NCBI GenBank assembly: GCA_027037535.1
Contig: JALVZQ010000002.1
Coordinates: 1 to 64,000, forward strand
Source: Acidilobaceae archaeon
GTDB lineage: Archaea; Thermoproteota; Thermoprotei_A; Sulfolobales; Acidilobaceae
Length of the DNA: 64,000 bases
Direction: 5' to 3'
Position numbers and translations under genes: made by a program. The notes below the pieces were generated by a model. The model was given only the letters and a program-made list of their open reading frames with translations, had not been told where the DNA came from and searched no databases. Of this stretch, positions 24,331 to 32,669 are shown one piece after another. Positions within the stretch are counted from its first letter, which is position 1; each line of letters begins with the position of its first letter.

Positions 24331-24846
24331 CTAATGGGGAGAATTTTTATTAAGGTGTCTATCCCAGTGACTTGCTCCTCTAAGAGCCTCGACAATATGA
24401 TGAGCTATTTCGGAGAGGATATCAAGCATTACTTTTACTGCATCTGGGGATCCCGGTGTGACTACTATCAGGGATTCTCCCAGGGTATACCCTGATACCC
24501 TTGATATCGATGCTCTTAGTCCTACACTCTTCCTGCTTCTAAAGCGATGTTCTTCACCCAACCCCTCAAGTCTTTTCTCAGCTACTAGTTCAACGGCTTC
24601 AATCGACTTATCTCTTGGACCAGGCCCTGTGCCTCCTGTGACAAGCACAACGTCTGCGTATGTTACAGCTGTTTTTACAGTATCTACTATCTCGGAGACC
24701 TTGTTTCCAACAATCTTATAGTATACTAGGATACCGTTATTGTATTCAAGCCATTCCTCTAGCATCGGCCGGATCTTATCTTTTCTTATTCCCTTCTTAA
24801 CTCTATCACTGGTAACTACTAGTGCATATCTGATATATGACCTCAT
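24331..24846 (-). CDS. moaB: Molybdenum cofactor biosynthesis protein MoaB/MogA
   Basis: 171 residues. MPT-binding fold with ALVVTSDRVKKG, VVLVTGGTGPGPRDKSIEAV (the TGGTG motif) and IVVTPGSPDAVKVML. It adenylylates molybdopterin before metal insertion, so it works with the MoeA encoded at 42967. ATG start. Single gene; molybdate or tungstate enzymes are not encoded in the window. Confidence 0.93.
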   Translation of the reverse strand: MRSYIRYALVVTSDRVKKGIRKDKIRPMLEEWLEYNNGILVYYKIVGNKVSEIVDTVKTAVTYADVVLVTGGTGPGPRDKSIEAVELVAEKRLEGLGEEHRFRSRKSVGLRASISRVSGYTLGESLIVVTPGSPDAVKVMLDILSEIAHHIVEALRGASHWDRHLNKNSPH

Positions 24847-24889
24847 TTTCTAGTCCCCCCAATATAGAGCCTCTTGGTAGGTAGGTATA

Positions 24890-24990
24890 GGGGAGGCCGT
24901 CTGTGAAGAACCACTACCTCAATCCCCAGGGGATAACCCGGGGGGTGCTCGGTGTGGGTAGGGGCCTCGTCATGGGCCTCCCCAGACACA
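24890..24990 (+). ncRNA. Structured RNA candidate, H/ACA-like
   Basis: A GC-rich block in an otherwise AT-rich gap. GGGGAGGCC (24890-24898) pairs perfectly with GGCCTCCCC (24975-24983). Inside, CTACC (24914 region) pairs with GGTAG near 24956-24960, and a CCCC/GGGG hairpin caps it. The closing stem is followed by AGACACA and then ATTTTTTATG, a T-run terminator. A TATA-like AATATAG stands about 25 bp upstream of the first stem base. The 3' ACA after a closing stem recalls archaeal H/ACA guide RNAs. The pocket-to-ACA distance looks long, so the class is uncertain while structure and transcription signals are good. Confidence 0.55.
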
Positions 24991-25058
24991 ATTTTTTATG
25001 TATAGCTAGAGGGCCATATAGTTTAGTCCTCCTTGGATCATGAACGATAATAGGAAAT

Positions 25059-25889
25059 CTATGTGGTTTTTCCTATAAGCAATATCACTGCTAGGATACT
25101 GTAGAGTCCTGCCGTTATGGGATCAGTGTCTATTTTTAGGATTCTCCTTTGTCCTCCTCTTATACGATATTGCATTATAATGTCCTTGTAGGTGAGCTCC
25201 TCCACGCCCGTTATAATTACTAGTCCTTTTGCCTTTCCCGGCATAAGAGCATCGAGTGGGAGCGGATACTTGCCTGTTAGCGCATAGTAATAGTATCCTC
25301 CTGGTTCGGTTGCAGGAGTATAATATAATGTCTCGGAGTTCTCTAATAGCCTAGGCTCTTCAACAGTTATTTTATCGCGCATCCATTCTAGTGCTGAGTC
25401 TAAGTGGTCTAGTTCTGCTTGGAAACGTTCCTGTCTACTACCCATGAGGCTTGGCGTGTTTAGCAACGCGTATAGCGCCATGATTAGCAGTGGATCCTTA
25501 TCTGGTACCTCTATTAATTCAGCGTTTTGTTGCTGTATTCTTTCTTTTACTGCTGGATGGAGGCTTGGAGTTATTATTGTCGTCTCAGCTCCTAATAATC
25601 CAGCTGATTCTGCCAATCCTACTATTCTCAGGCTTCTAGGCTCATCGTTGAAGACAACTACTTTGCCCGTTTCCCTGTATGGGAGTAGATGGTACATGGC
25701 CTCTGTAGGAGATGAGAGAAAAACTTGTTTTCCCGAGTGAAGTATGCCCATGTATAGTATACGGGCAGCTGCCCTTGCTCGAGTAGTAGAGACGATTATC
25801 GTCTCGTCCCCTATCTGTATCCTCGGTAATGCCTTAGCTCTTTCCAGTGCCTTACTATATGATTTTTCTAGTTCTTCATACGAGTGCAT
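25059..25889 (-). CDS. SIS-domain-like protein, possible sugar isomerase
   Basis: 276 residues. The N-terminal part resembles a SIS (phosphosugar binding) fold: [72 protein letters not shown] second half has [35 protein letters not shown] and a C-terminal hydrophobic segment [10 protein letters not shown]. No catalytic residues could be assigned. Its start overlaps the 3' end of MTA phosphorylase by 14 nt on the same strand, so it may act in the same purine/sugar-phosphate salvage; that is context only. Confidence 0.65.
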   Translation of the reverse strand: MHSYEELEKSYSKALERAKALPRIQIGDETIIVSTTRARAAARILYMGILHSGKQVFLSSPTEAMYHLLPYRETGKVVVFNDEPRSLRIVGLAESAGLLGAETTIITPSLHPAVKERIQQQNAELIEVPDKDPLLIMALYALLNTPSLMGSRQERFQAELDHLDSALEWMRDKITVEEPRLLENSETLYYTPATEPGGYYYYALTGKYPLPLDALMPGKAKGLVIITGVEELTYKDIIMQYRIRGGQRRILKIDTDPITAGLYSILAVILLIGKTT

Positions 25890-26706
25890 GGTCGAGCGCC
25901 CGGCAACAGCTACACTTCTTCTCGTCTGGCTCCCCTGCTAGTTTTGGTATCAGCTCGTATAGTATTTTACGGGCTCTCTCAGTGTTTTGCTTCATTATTT
26001 TCTCCACTTCGGACGCCGTTACTGGGTGCTCTGCCCATACATCATAGTCCGTTATCATGGCCAGTGTCGCGTAGCATATCTCTGCCTCGCACGCTAGGTT
26101 TATCTCTGGAACAAGCGTCATTCCTATGATATCGGCTTTGAATACTTCTTTCCATACCCTGCTTTCGGCCCTTGTACTAAACCTCGGACCCTCGATACAT
26201 ACATATGTTCCCTTAGAGTGAACTGGATACCCAAGTGACTTCACCGTATCTAGTAGTTTTTCTCTTAGATCGTCGCAGAATGGATCCGCCATGCTGACAT
26301 GCGCTGTTACTGGGCCGTCGAAGAACGTGTATTCCCGTTTCTTTGTCATGTCTATGAATTGATCGGGTACAACGAAGTCTCCCGGCTTATAGTCTTCACG
26401 CAGGCTACCTACAGCCGATACACTTATGATGTATTTTACTCCAAGGGCCCTGAGAGCCCATATGTTTGCACGATAGTTTATCATGTGCGGGGGAATCCTG
26501 TGGCCTCGTCCATGGCGGGGGAGAAACGCTACTCTGACCCCTTGTATTTTTCCAACAATAATAAAGTCGCTGGGCTCTCCATAGGGAGTATACACTCTTA
26601 CCTCTACGGGATCCTCAACTATTCCCGGATCATACAGTCCAGAACCACCAATAATACCTACGTGGGCCTTGACGTCTCCAGGCCTTGTTATCCCAACTAT
26701 CTTCAT
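25876..26706 (-). CDS. mtnP: S-methyl-5'-thioadenosine phosphorylase
   Basis: About 276 residues from ATG 26706, which puts the family N terminus (MKIVG... [13 protein letters not shown]) where expected. An open frame continues to 26835 but overlaps the region upstream of pth2 and lacks similarity to the family. Phosphate site [27 protein letters not shown], and substrate site [29 protein letters not shown]-terminal CSCC pair, a trait of the thermostable archaeal enzyme group where disulphides stabilise the fold. It splits methylthioadenosine to adenine and methylthioribose phosphate. Confidence 0.94.
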   Translation of the reverse strand: MKIVGITRPGDVKAHVGIIGGSGLYDPGIVEDPVEVRVYTPYGEPSDFIIVGKIQGVRVAFLPRHGRGHRIPPHMINYRANIWALRALGVKYIISVSAVGSLREDYKPGDFVVPDQFIDMTKKREYTFFDGPVTAHVSMADPFCDDLREKLLDTVKSLGYPVHSKGTYVCIEGPRFSTRAESRVWKEVFKADIIGMTLVPEINLACEAEICYATLAMITDYDVWAEHPVTASEVEKIMKQNTERARKILYELIPKLAGEPDEKKCSCCRALDHALV

Positions 26707-26923
26707 GGCAGGACACCCGTTAACCAAATTATATCTCATCTCACGAGGGAAACCTTTTTCCCATCGGTTAAAACTTGGCATATCCGCGCGGATAAAAACA
26801 TTCAATAGCGTCCAAGGCTCTAGTTGACTTACCATGGAGAAATACTCTAAGCCAATACCCGGTTACAAGGTACTACACGAGAAAAACAAGGGGATAAACC
26901 GGTGCATGATCATGCTATATACT

Positions 26924-27286
26924 ATGTATAAGCAGGTTATCGTGGTACGCAGAGATCTCCGGCTAGGAAAGGGAAAACTCGCTGCACAAGTAGCACACGC
27001 TAGTTGTGAGGCCGTTTTCAGCATACTTGAAAGAGGAAGCGCTGTCTGGAGAGAATGGCTTGACTCATGGAAGAGATCTGGCCAGGAGAAAGTCGTGCTA
27101 AGAGTAGATACCCTGAATGAACTGCTCGAACTCTACAATAAAGCAAAGGCCGCAGGACTACCAATATCACTCGTTAGGGACGCAGGGCACACACAGGTTC
27201 CTCCAGGCACAATTACAGCTATAGCAATAGGGCCAGCTCCAGAACACGAGATAGATAAGATAACGGGACACCTGAAACTACTCTAA
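26924..27286 (+). CDS. pth2: Peptidyl-tRNA hydrolase, Pth2 type
   Basis: 120 residues from ATG 26924, the usual Pth2 length. The frame is open from 26834 but the added residues have no family likeness. Motifs: KQVIVVRRDLRLGKGKLAAQVAHAS at the start, and LVRDAGHTQVPPGTITAIAIGPAP at the end with the catalytic Asp/His region. It frees peptides from tRNA after premature release. Divergent from mtnP; 34 bp upstream of truD on the same strand, so probably a translation/tRNA-maintenance operon. Confidence 0.95.
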   Translation: MYKQVIVVRRDLRLGKGKLAAQVAHASCEAVFSILERGSAVWREWLDSWKRSGQEKVVLRVDTLNELLELYNKAKAAGLPISLVRDAGHTQVPPGTITAIAIGPAPEHEIDKITGHLKLL

Positions 27287-27320
27287 CCTCATACCTACTT
27301 CCACTGGAGGTAACCCAGTT

Positions 27321-28433
27321 ATGTGCCTCTTCAGCCACTATATCAACAGAGTTCTAGAATGTCTATGGGGTATAGCTGACCATAATAGACTACCAACAAG
27401 GCCAAACGCGTATATTCCACGGCCAGAAGGATTCATTGTTGTCGAGCCCAGACCGCTCGAAATACAAGGAGACTATTCACTATATCTTGTTAAAAAGAAG
27501 AACCTGACAACTCTACAAGCCACGGGTCTACTTAAAAGCATGCTTGGAGCGAGAAAAGTAACTGTTTCTGGGCTAAAGGACAAAGAGGCTATCGCCTACC
27601 AGTACATGTATGTACTGGATCCACAGCGGACGCCTCGAAAACTCCATGCGATAGGCCGCTACTTAGAAGCTTGGCTGGTTAAAACCAATATTTCTGAGCC
27701 ATGGAAAGGATCACACTACTACAACATTTTCAGAATACTCATAAGATTGAATAAGCAGGATATAGAACCCAGCGTATCCCAGATAAACGCCATTAGGTAC
27801 TTCCCTAATTACTTCGGACCCCAACGTTTCGGCACATGTAAGCCTGACAGTCATATATCCGGATTCCTTATGCTGAGAAGAGAACACGACTACGCTTATA
27901 GGATCGAGTATCCTGAGAGAACAGGGCGTGGAAGGATACCTGATAAAATTGTAAAGTTCATGGTACAAGCATATCAATCATATCTCTGGAACCGAGCTCT
28001 ATCATCTCTCGTCAAGACATACAGTATAGAATATATCATAGAGAACAAGGACGATATAGGAGACAGAGTCATCAGGCTATACTGTCCACAGAGCAAGATA
28101 CGTGTTCCAGCAGGAGTTCTTCCCTCAGGAAACATATCTCTAAGAGAGAGCTTATGGAGCCAAATACTTGGCAAGATACTAGACCAGGAACAGGCCTGGG
28201 ATCTACTCGAAGAGATGAAGAAATACGGGGTCTCTGGAGGCATCAGGCCTATCTTGTCGAGGCCATGCCGTTCAACAATTAAGTATAATAATGAAAACAA
28301 TGTGATCGCCATATTTAGTTTACCCCGGGGCTCCTATGCTACAGTCTACTTGAGAGAACTCTTCGACCTTGACTGGGTAAAACAATGTAAGGAGGTCCGG
28401 CTAGGTCCTTGGAGACTAGCCGCTATAGAATAA
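27321..28433 (+). CDS. truD: tRNA pseudouridine synthase TruD
   Basis: 370 residues. Catalytic Asp87 in VSGLKDKEA (82-90), NYFGPQRFG (about 167-175), and the TruD insertion domain followed by FSLPRGSYATVYLRELF near the C terminus. It modifies U13 of tRNA in the archaeal/eukaryal TruD/Pus7 family. ATG 27321 follows GGAGGTAACCCAGTT. Its 3' end overlaps the convergent pilin-like gene by 18 bp. Confidence 0.92.
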   Translation: MCLFSHYINRVLECLWGIADHNRLPTRPNAYIPRPEGFIVVEPRPLEIQGDYSLYLVKKKNLTTLQATGLLKSMLGARKVTVSGLKDKEAIAYQYMYVLDPQRTPRKLHAIGRYLEAWLVKTNISEPWKGSHYYNIFRILIRLNKQDIEPSVSQINAIRYFPNYFGPQRFGTCKPDSHISGFLMLRREHDYAYRIEYPERTGRGRIPDKIVKFMVQAYQSYLWNRALSSLVKTYSIEYIIENKDDIGDRVIRLYCPQSKIRVPAGVLPSGNISLRESLWSQILGKILDQEQAWDLLEEMKKYGVSGGIRPILSRPCRSTIKYNNENNVIAIFSLPRGSYATVYLRELFDLDWVKQCKEVRLGPWRLAAIE

Positions 28434-29228
28434 CAAGGCGCTCGCTAAATAATACTGGTTATTGACTTGGGCTAGAACCAGCAGACTAATATCGCTTAGT
28501 GGCACAGGAGACTCAATATATATGTAGAGGGTAAGTTCCTCAGCAGGATTCATTAGAAAACTCCATAAAGGCAATACGACCGTGCCAGGATCGACACTGG
28601 TTTTCTCGCTCACTAGCTCTGAGTATTTGAATCCAGTTGCAAGATCTAAGGTCACAGTATCGCCAGTTATGATGATTGGCTTATAGTCGTTTGCTTTAAT
28701 CGTAGCATTTGCATATATAGTCTGGCAAGGAACAATATTCTCAGAGGCCACCACTAGTCCTCCAGCAGATGATCCTATCAACTCGACAACGCCGTCTTCA
28801 TCAATATCATCTGCAACGAATACGTAAACATCTCTCAAAGGCGGATTAACAGTATAGTCAATCGGGACCCGGTATACGTTTGAAGAGAGATTTAAGAGTG
28901 GTCCGCCTGGTGTACCGGGTACAACACTAATGTAAGGACGCATAGTGTCTCCTCCCATATTGGATAGTGTAATCATGGTACAGTAAAGGTATGTTCCACT
29001 AGTGGTATTTTCCGCTGAATAAATAACCTGGCTCCTAATACCTGTTGTATATGATGCAACAATGTCAGCAATTATTTGTTCTTGTTGTCTTGCAGAGAAT
29101 ATGCCTGAAAAGTATGCGTATAGCATGAGTGCAAGTACAAGCGTAGCACTCACAAGTATCATTAGAGTAATAGCCTCTCCCTGACCCTTCCTACGAAGCC
29201 TTTTATCCCTTGCCAATGCTCTCCACAC
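28416..29228 (-). CDS. Pilin/archaellin-like surface protein with class III signal peptide
   Basis: 270 residues. N terminus RLRRKGQGEAITLMILVSATLVLALMLYAYF: a basic leader, a prepilin-peptidase-type site (KGQ/GE) and a single hydrophobic helix used for assembly, followed by about 215 residues of beta-rich Thr/Ser/Val extracellular domain. It is longer than a minor pilin and lacks further helices. GTG start. Divergent from the very large pilin-like gene at 29406, whose signal region is the same type (KGQSEIIG), so the two likely build or decorate one surface structure. No assembly ATPase or peptidase is in the window. Confidence 0.75.
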   Translation of the reverse strand: MWRALARDKRLRRKGQGEAITLMILVSATLVLALMLYAYFSGIFSARQQEQIIADIVASYTTGIRSQVIYSAENTTSGTYLYCTMITLSNMGGDTMRPYISVVPGTPGGPLLNLSSNVYRVPIDYTVNPPLRDVYVFVADDIDEDGVVELIGSSAGGLVVASENIVPCQTIYANATIKANDYKPIIITGDTVTLDLATGFKYSELVSEKTSVDPGTVVLPLWSFLMNPAEELTLYIYIESPVPLSDISLLVLAQVNNQYYLASALLFYSG

Positions 29229-29405
29229 ACTATCATCACTCTAAATAGATATTTCGCATGATATCTATCGATCAAACGATGATATCTATGAGACAGTTCT
29301 TCATCACTATATCAAGTAATGTTTCCAAGATAAATATATTATATCTAGTAATGACTTCAATATAACGAAGAGCCCCCTAACAGCCTATAGTATGGTGGTT
29401 ACGTA

Positions 29406-31835
29406 TTGACAATAATGATAAAATCAAGATATAAGAAACGGATAAGATTGAAGAGAAAGGGTCAGAGCGAGATTATCGGAGGACTCATAGTTCTAACACT
29501 TCTATTCGCATTCGCCATACCTCTTATGATCAACGTCTATTATTCCACTATTCAAACAAGTGAGCAAGCCCAACAAGCATTCCAACAATTAAGAACACAA
29601 TACAATGAGAAAATAACCGTTACGCCTCTGGATCCCAACAACGAAGCATATATAAGAGCGGGATGGATCCCCGGAGTGTTTATTAATAATACTGGGACGA
29701 CACAAGTAACACTAGTCAAACTATATATTCTAGATACCGAGACTAATAATATATATACTATTCTCGATTTAAGATACGCTAGACCAAATCCAGTCACACC
29801 ACTAATTAAATATATGCTAGTAAACGTGACACTTCCCGGAACAGGACAGCCTCCTCCACCAGCAGGAGAACCAATAACATTAATGCCAGGAGAAAGCCTA
29901 CTTATATCATTTAATGAATCCTTGCTTCCCTATCCAAGTAACCTCGTTGTTCTAGTAGAATCTTCAACCGGAGTAATACATCCAATAATCGGCCAGGGAG
30001 GAGCTGAACCCCTCTATCCAGGGAGAGGGGCTGGAACAAGTCTAAGCGTAGGACAAGGAGCTTGGAGAGGAATATTTAGCCCACAGAGCGGCTTCATTCT
30101 TAGGGGAGCGGAAGACCTGGAAAAAGCCGGGACCTCATATACATGGACACCTCCACTCCGAGTAGTCCCCTATAAGTATAGTTCCCGGAGTGGATGGTAT
30201 GTCTCATCCTTCGACTTCTATACAAGCTTCATATATGACGATCCATTATATCCAGGACTATACTATCTCTATATAATTCCGGCAGAGACTTTCTATATTA
30301 GCATCTATGATAGGAACACAGGAGACTCTTATATTATAACCGTAGACAGTGGAGACGAATTAGAGATCCGTGGATTCCTCGGCACGTATGATACCGGTCC
30401 AGATACAGATCCCTCAACTTACTTCAGCGGCTACGCATACATGATAAAGATCAACGGTATAGTATACTATGTTGATAACACAACATATAATCTAGGGACT
30501 AGAGGAATAACCACTCTGGACTTTGATTCAAATGGCGTAGATGAAGTTGCATTCTATAGCTACTTAAACGGTCCCAGTGTAACTACTCCGACAAATTATG
30601 ACTCTGACGGAGACGGTTATCAGTATTATGACGCTAATGCTTGGACCTATATAGTGGGCAGAGACATATCTGGCGTAAACTATGTGAAGGTAACAGTAAA
30701 AGTAAACTACTATTGGACCCAGACGTTTTCAGGGTCATGTCCGGACTGGAACTATAGGAAGCTCAAAATATTCGCTATAGTTGTCTGGAAATACGATAAC
30801 ACCACCGGTGGCTGGGATATATATCAGTACCAGGCCTACTCTTATACCAACATTAAGCCCCTCCAATTCCAAAAAACAGCAGTATTCCCCCTAAACAGTA
30901 ATGGAGTCTACAGGATAGGCCTAATATTCTTCGACAATTATAGAGATTGGGACGGCTACGGATACTCTTGTTTTACAGACTTCACATATTCACTAGAACA
31001 CTTAATAGTAGAATACGGAATATATAACCCAATATTCGTTGAGAGCCCTCCCCTATACATAATAGCAATACCAGACGCCAACTACATAAGTGATATAGGC
31101 GAAACCGACTTGGCACTTGCATACAATATTACCGATATAAACACCGCAAAAGTACTAGCCCAAAAGACACTCCTAAACAAGCTAATAGAAGAACTAAACT
31201 ACGCAGGTGTATCAGGATACACGATCATAACAAATGCCACTGATGCATGCAACTTACTGTTCAGCAACACACCTCCAAAATATGCAGTGATCTACTGGCT
31301 TCAAGGCGCAGTTCCTCTATCCGACGTCTTACCATGCCTCACAACCGAAGAAGATGCATTGGAGTACATTATTGATAATCATTGGATTCTCGTATCACCC
31401 TTCGGAACCCCCTTCGGAGGAAAAACAAATCTACAAAATTATAACACCGAGTTGAACCTATTACCCGAAGGAAACTACACAGCAAACATCACGGATGTAG
31501 GAATAGAGTATCGTCAAAAGGCCTATGCCTTCTATCTGTTTAACACCGTGCAATTTAAGACACTCGCCTACATCTCCCCGGCATATGATTACCTGTATGT
31601 AGCTAACGGCACCTTCTATACCAATACCTCTGGACTAACAGAATACTATGGAACCAGCAGCTTCTGGGTATATAACCCAATCATAGGAGGAGGAGAAGGA
31701 ACAGGAATGATCGTCATAAACCCAGTACACATAGACTGGGACTACACAAGAGACGGAGCCGTGGTAGATACAGTCGTCCAACAAATCGTGTACTCAAGCC
31801 TCTCGGCATGGAGATATCTAATATCAAACTACTAA
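29406..31835 (+). CDS. Very large pilin-like surface protein / adhesin
   Basis: 809 residues. N terminus RLKRKGQSEIIGGLIVLTLLFAFAIPLMIN (about 14-45) is a class III signal with a membrane helix. The rest is an extracellular, Tyr/Asn/Thr-rich beta protein with many NxT/NxS sequons and acidic loops such as FDSNGVDEVAFY and YDSDGDGYQYYD, which may bind calcium. A Rossmann-like late segment (about 555-640, YIIAIPDANYISD...) is unusual for a pilin. The TTG start lies 7 nt behind GGTGG; ATG 29415 is an alternative. Probably an adhesin displayed on a type IV-like pilus with the divergent neighbour. Confidence 0.75.
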   Translation: MTIMIKSRYKKRIRLKRKGQSEIIGGLIVLTLLFAFAIPLMINVYYSTIQTSEQAQQAFQQLRTQYNEKITVTPLDPNNEAYIRAGWIPGVFINNTGTTQVTLVKLYILDTETNNIYTILDLRYARPNPVTPLIKYMLVNVTLPGTGQPPPPAGEPITLMPGESLLISFNESLLPYPSNLVVLVESSTGVIHPIIGQGGAEPLYPGRGAGTSLSVGQGAWRGIFSPQSGFILRGAEDLEKAGTSYTWTPPLRVVPYKYSSRSGWYVSSFDFYTSFIYDDPLYPGLYYLYIIPAETFYISIYDRNTGDSYIITVDSGDELEIRGFLGTYDTGPDTDPSTYFSGYAYMIKINGIVYYVDNTTYNLGTRGITTLDFDSNGVDEVAFYSYLNGPSVTTPTNYDSDGDGYQYYDANAWTYIVGRDISGVNYVKVTVKVNYYWTQTFSGSCPDWNYRKLKIFAIVVWKYDNTTGGWDIYQYQAYSYTNIKPLQFQKTAVFPLNSNGVYRIGLIFFDNYRDWDGYGYSCFTDFTYSLEHLIVEYGIYNPIFVESPPLYIIAIPDANYISDIGETDLALAYNITDINTAKVLAQKTLLNKLIEELNYAGVSGYTIITNATDACNLLFSNTPPKYAVIYWLQGAVPLSDVLPCLTTEEDALEYIIDNHWILVSPFGTPFGGKTNLQNYNTELNLLPEGNYTANITDVGIEYRQKAYAFYLFNTVQFKTLAYISPAYDYLYVANGTFYTNTSGLTEYYGTSSFWVYNPIIGGGEGTGMIVINPVHIDWDYTRDGAVVDTVVQQIVYSSLSAWRYLISNY

Positions 31836-32270
31836 ACCCGGAGCTTTCCTAATCTCCAGACTCACAATTCCCACAATTATTTTACACTCCTCCTACTACA
31901 TTATATGAACCTCCATGAATCATATGGCTAGTATACCCCGCATCTAAGTATACTAGAATGTTCACTAGTCAATCAACTGACCAGTTCACAAAACTAAATA
32001 CATACAAGATATAGAGCGATAAATAATTATAAAAATAACTTTTTTAGGATAATACTCTATGACTAAAAAACCATAAAATAATAAGCCATCATATAGCCCA
32101 ACGACCCATAATCGGATACCATTCGACCATAATAGTATTACCAATAAATACGAAAACTATAATTAATAACAATTAAAACAACTAAAAAGAATAATATCCA
32201 TACGACAATGACCCGAGTAACAAATAACAAATAGGCTACCTAAACACAGTACACCAACAACCTTTCACAC

Positions 32271-32347
32271 CATAACGTAACACGGTGTTATTGTTAGTTT
32301 TTGTATTTATTTTTATGTTATTTGTTTATTTTTGGTGTTACGTTATG
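32271..32347. repeat. 13-bp inverted repeat around a T-rich loop
   Basis: CATAACGTAACAC at 32271-32283 and its exact complement GTGTTACGTTATG at 32335-32347, 51 nt apart. The loop is almost all T and G on the plus strand. As RNA it would fold into a stable stem; as DNA it resembles an element end or a protein-binding pair. Confidence 0.7.
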
Positions 32348-32538
32348 AAACGTTTCAGCGCTAACAACGTACCGGTGGGCTATATCAGGCAACGATATCA
32401 GGGATAAAATATACCCTAATGTAATACTTATCTCGACACTCCTCCAATCATATATTTAACATCAAATTTATAACTATTCATATATTAAATAATTAACATT
32501 GAAACAATTAATACATATCAAGTAAGGCTCCACCCGGT

Positions 32539-32601
32539 TGAGTTAAGTGCCCCTTAACTCTACCACCCCAGCAAGAAAAGTAGAGTTAACATAGAGTTAA
32601 C
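32539..32601. promoter_or_regulatory. Four TAGAGTTAA-type repeats upstream of the 2TM-Nudix gene
   Basis: TTGAGTTAAG (32538-32547), CTTAACTCTA (32553-32562, opposite strand), TAGAGTTAAC (32581-32590) and TAGAGTTAAC (32592-32601). The first two form a hairpin with a short loop; the last two are an exact 11-bp direct repeat. A TATA-like AGTTAAAAGT follows at 32622-32631, and the gene starts at 32670 behind GAGGCAGGGAT. The arrangement suits repressor binding just upstream of a promoter (inference). Confidence 0.6.
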
Positions 32602-32669
32602 CACACAACAAGTAGAAAAAAAGTTAAAAGTCATCCTGCTTCAGTCTATCTTATACGAGGCAGGGATAT

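Larger units (their letters stand above)
31836..32669. other. AT-rich noncoding spacer, 834 bp, with repeats
   Basis: The longest gene-free stretch of the window and much richer in A+T than its surroundings. No open frame worth calling on either strand. It contains a 13-bp inverted repeat around a T-rich loop (32271-32347) and a cluster of TAGAGTTAA elements (32539-32601), both listed separately. The first half (31860-32260) is A-rich on the plus strand without repeats that I can see. It borders an equally AT-rich gene, so the whole block 31.85-34.56 kb looks acquired. Confidence 0.7.

Noticed and set aside
26707-26923. N-terminal extensions of both mtnP and pth2 into their shared intergenic region
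   Set aside because: Both extensions lack family similarity and would leave no room for promoters; the inner ATGs fit the families exactly.
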